Below, piece by piece: positions 15,122-16,033 of a DNA stretch of 16,033 nt. The notes beneath the pieces were generated by a model. That model was given only the letters and a program-made list of their open reading frames with translations. It searched no databases and was not told where the DNA came from. A program made the position numbers and the translations under genes. Position 1 is the stretch's first letter, and the number at the start of each line of letters is the position of its first letter. The stretch lies in contig VBNP01000113.1 of NCBI GenBank assembly GCA_005877965.1, positions 1 to 16,033 on the forward strand, read 5' to 3'. This stretch comes from Gammaproteobacteria bacterium (GTDB lineage: Bacteria; Pseudomonadota; Gammaproteobacteria; Steroidobacterales; Steroidobacteraceae).

Positions 15122-16033
15122 GTGAAGAGCGAGGCGAGGGTGGTGGTGATCGGCGGCGGAGTGGTGGGCGCGAGCGTCCTGTATCACCTCACCCGCGCGG
15201 GCTGGAAGGATGCGCTGCTGATCGAGCGCGGCGAGCTCACCTGCGGCTCGACCTGGCACGCGGCCGGCGGCATGCACACCCTCAACGGCGATCCCAACGT
15301 CGCCCGGCTGCAGCAATACACCATCAATCTCTACAAGGAGCTGGAAAAGATCTCCGGGCAGTCGTGCGGCTTGCACATGCCCGGCGGCATCATGCTCGCC
15401 GGCACGCGCGAGCGCTTCGACTGGCTGAAGATGGCCCAGGCGCGCGGCCGCTATCTGGGCATGGAGCTCGAGCTCATCTCGGCCGACGAGGCGGCACGGG
15501 TATTCCCGATCATCGACAAAAGGCATTTCGTGGGCGCGCTGCTGGATCCCATCGAGGGGCACGTGGATCCCTACGGCGTGACGCACGCCTATGCGAAGGC
15601 CGCGCAGATCGGCGGCGCGCAGGTCGTACGGCACACGCGCGTACTGGACCTGAAGGCGCGCCGCGACGGCTCCTGGGATGTGATTACCGAGGGCGGCAAG
15701 GTACACGCGGAGCACGTGGTGAATGCGGGCGGCCTGTGGGCGCGTGAAGTGGGACGCATGGTGGGGCTGGAGCTGCCGATCCTCGCCATGCAGCACCAGT
15801 ACCTCATCACCGAGGACATCCCCGCCCTCAAGGGGCAGAAGGAGCTCCTGACCTGCATCGACTTCGAGGGCGAGATCTACACCCGCCAGGAGCGCGGCGG
15901 GGTCCTGCTCGGAACGTACGAGCCTGCAGGCGTGCCGTGGTCCCCGCTGCAGACGCCGTGGGACTTCACCCAGAGTCTGCTGCCGGAGGATCTCGATCGC
16001 ATTGCGCCGAGCCTGGAGGTGGGCTTCCGGCAT
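15122..16033 (+). CDS. FAD oxidoreductase of the dimethylglycine/sarcosine dehydrogenase family, 3'-truncated
   Basis: The frame is open for 304 codons to the window end; family members run to about 800-850 residues, so more than half is missing. Start GTG 15122 gives MKSEARVVVIGGG. An N-terminal FAD-binding Rossmann motif has G11, G13 and G16, and E35 (LLIERGEL) would bind the ribose. GSTWHAAGG (42-50) contains H46, which corresponds to the histidine that carries covalent FAD in mammalian DMGDH and SARDH. MPGGIMLAG, ALLDPIEGHVDPYGVTHAYAKAA (split over a strand and helix) and VNAGGLWAREVGR follow the DAO fold. A GcvT-like folate domain is expected beyond the edge but is not visible, so dimethylglycine dehydrogenase, sarcosine dehydrogenase and other GcvT-type demethylases cannot be separated. 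It would oxidatively demethylate an N-methyl amine, matching the soxAG genes at the other end of the window. Confidence 0.88.
   Translation, partial: MKSEARVVVIGGGVVGASVLYHLTRAGWKDALLIERGELTCGSTWHAAGGMHTLNGDPNVARLQQYTINLYKELEKISGQSCGLHMPGGIMLAGTRERFDWLKMAQARGRYLGMELELISADEAARVFPIIDKRHFVGALLDPIEGHVDPYGVTHAYAKAAQIGGAQVVRHTRVLDLKARRDGSWDVITEGGKVHAEHVVNAGGLWAREVGRMVGLELPILAMQHQYLITEDIPALKGQKELLTCIDFEGEIYTRQERGGVLLGTYEPAGVPWSPLQTPWDFTQSLLPEDLDRIAPSLEVGFRH

Noticed and set aside
15095..16033. 312-codon minus-strand frame at the right end
   Set aside because: It is antisense to the FAD oxidoreductase, whose Rossmann and GSTWHAAG motifs fix the plus strand as coding.

Overview
The window looks like a chromosomal segment of a high-G+C Pseudomonadota bacterium. 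The grounds are long G+C-rich genes, a soxA-soxG pair, and TonB-dependent receptors with sphingomonad/Steroidobacter-style plug sequences. The order cannot be resolved from the sequence; a gammaproteobacterium of the Steroidobacterales/Nevskiales kind or a sphingomonad-like alphaproteobacterium would both fit. The genes are densely packed. No tRNA, rRNA, CRISPR array, transposase or integrase was recognised.

Layout. (1) 2-3302, plus strand: the 3' part of soxA (sarcosine oxidase alpha subunit, cut by the left window edge) overlapping soxG (gamma subunit). (2) 3332-4843, minus strand: glpK, an intact glycerol kinase convergent with soxG. (3) 4844-5155: a divergent intergenic region with the likely glpK promoter and the start of a conserved upstream element. 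(4) 5036-10041 and 10130-15098, plus strand: two tandem diverged copies of a module of about 5 kb. Each copy has a conserved upstream element of about 120 bp (promoter and leader), a TonB-dependent outer-membrane receptor, a hairpin plus T-run, and a TPR-sulfotransferase. (5) 15122-16033, plus strand: the first 304 codons of an FAD oxidoreductase of the dimethylglycine/sarcosine dehydrogenase family. It starts 23 bp after the second sulfotransferase and runs off the right edge.

How it may fit together. The two flanks (SoxAG, DMGDH/SARDH-like) both belong to oxidative demethylation of N-methylated glycines, feeding one-carbon units to tetrahydrofolate. Between them lies the duplicated receptor + sulfotransferase module. 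The receptors should import a ligand through the outer membrane using TonB energy. The sulfotransferases are predicted cytoplasmic PAPS-dependent enzymes fused to TPR scaffolds, so they probably sulfate a peptide, protein or glycan partner. That the receptor and sulfotransferase act in one pathway is inferred only from repeated pairing, order and shared regulation. I know of no characterised function for such a pair, and this is the most interesting part of the window. The second sulfotransferase has a Gly where the 3'-phosphate-binding Ser is expected, and the two receptors have kept the periplasmic/plug half but diverged in cysteine-paired loops. Both points suggest that the two modules have specialised.
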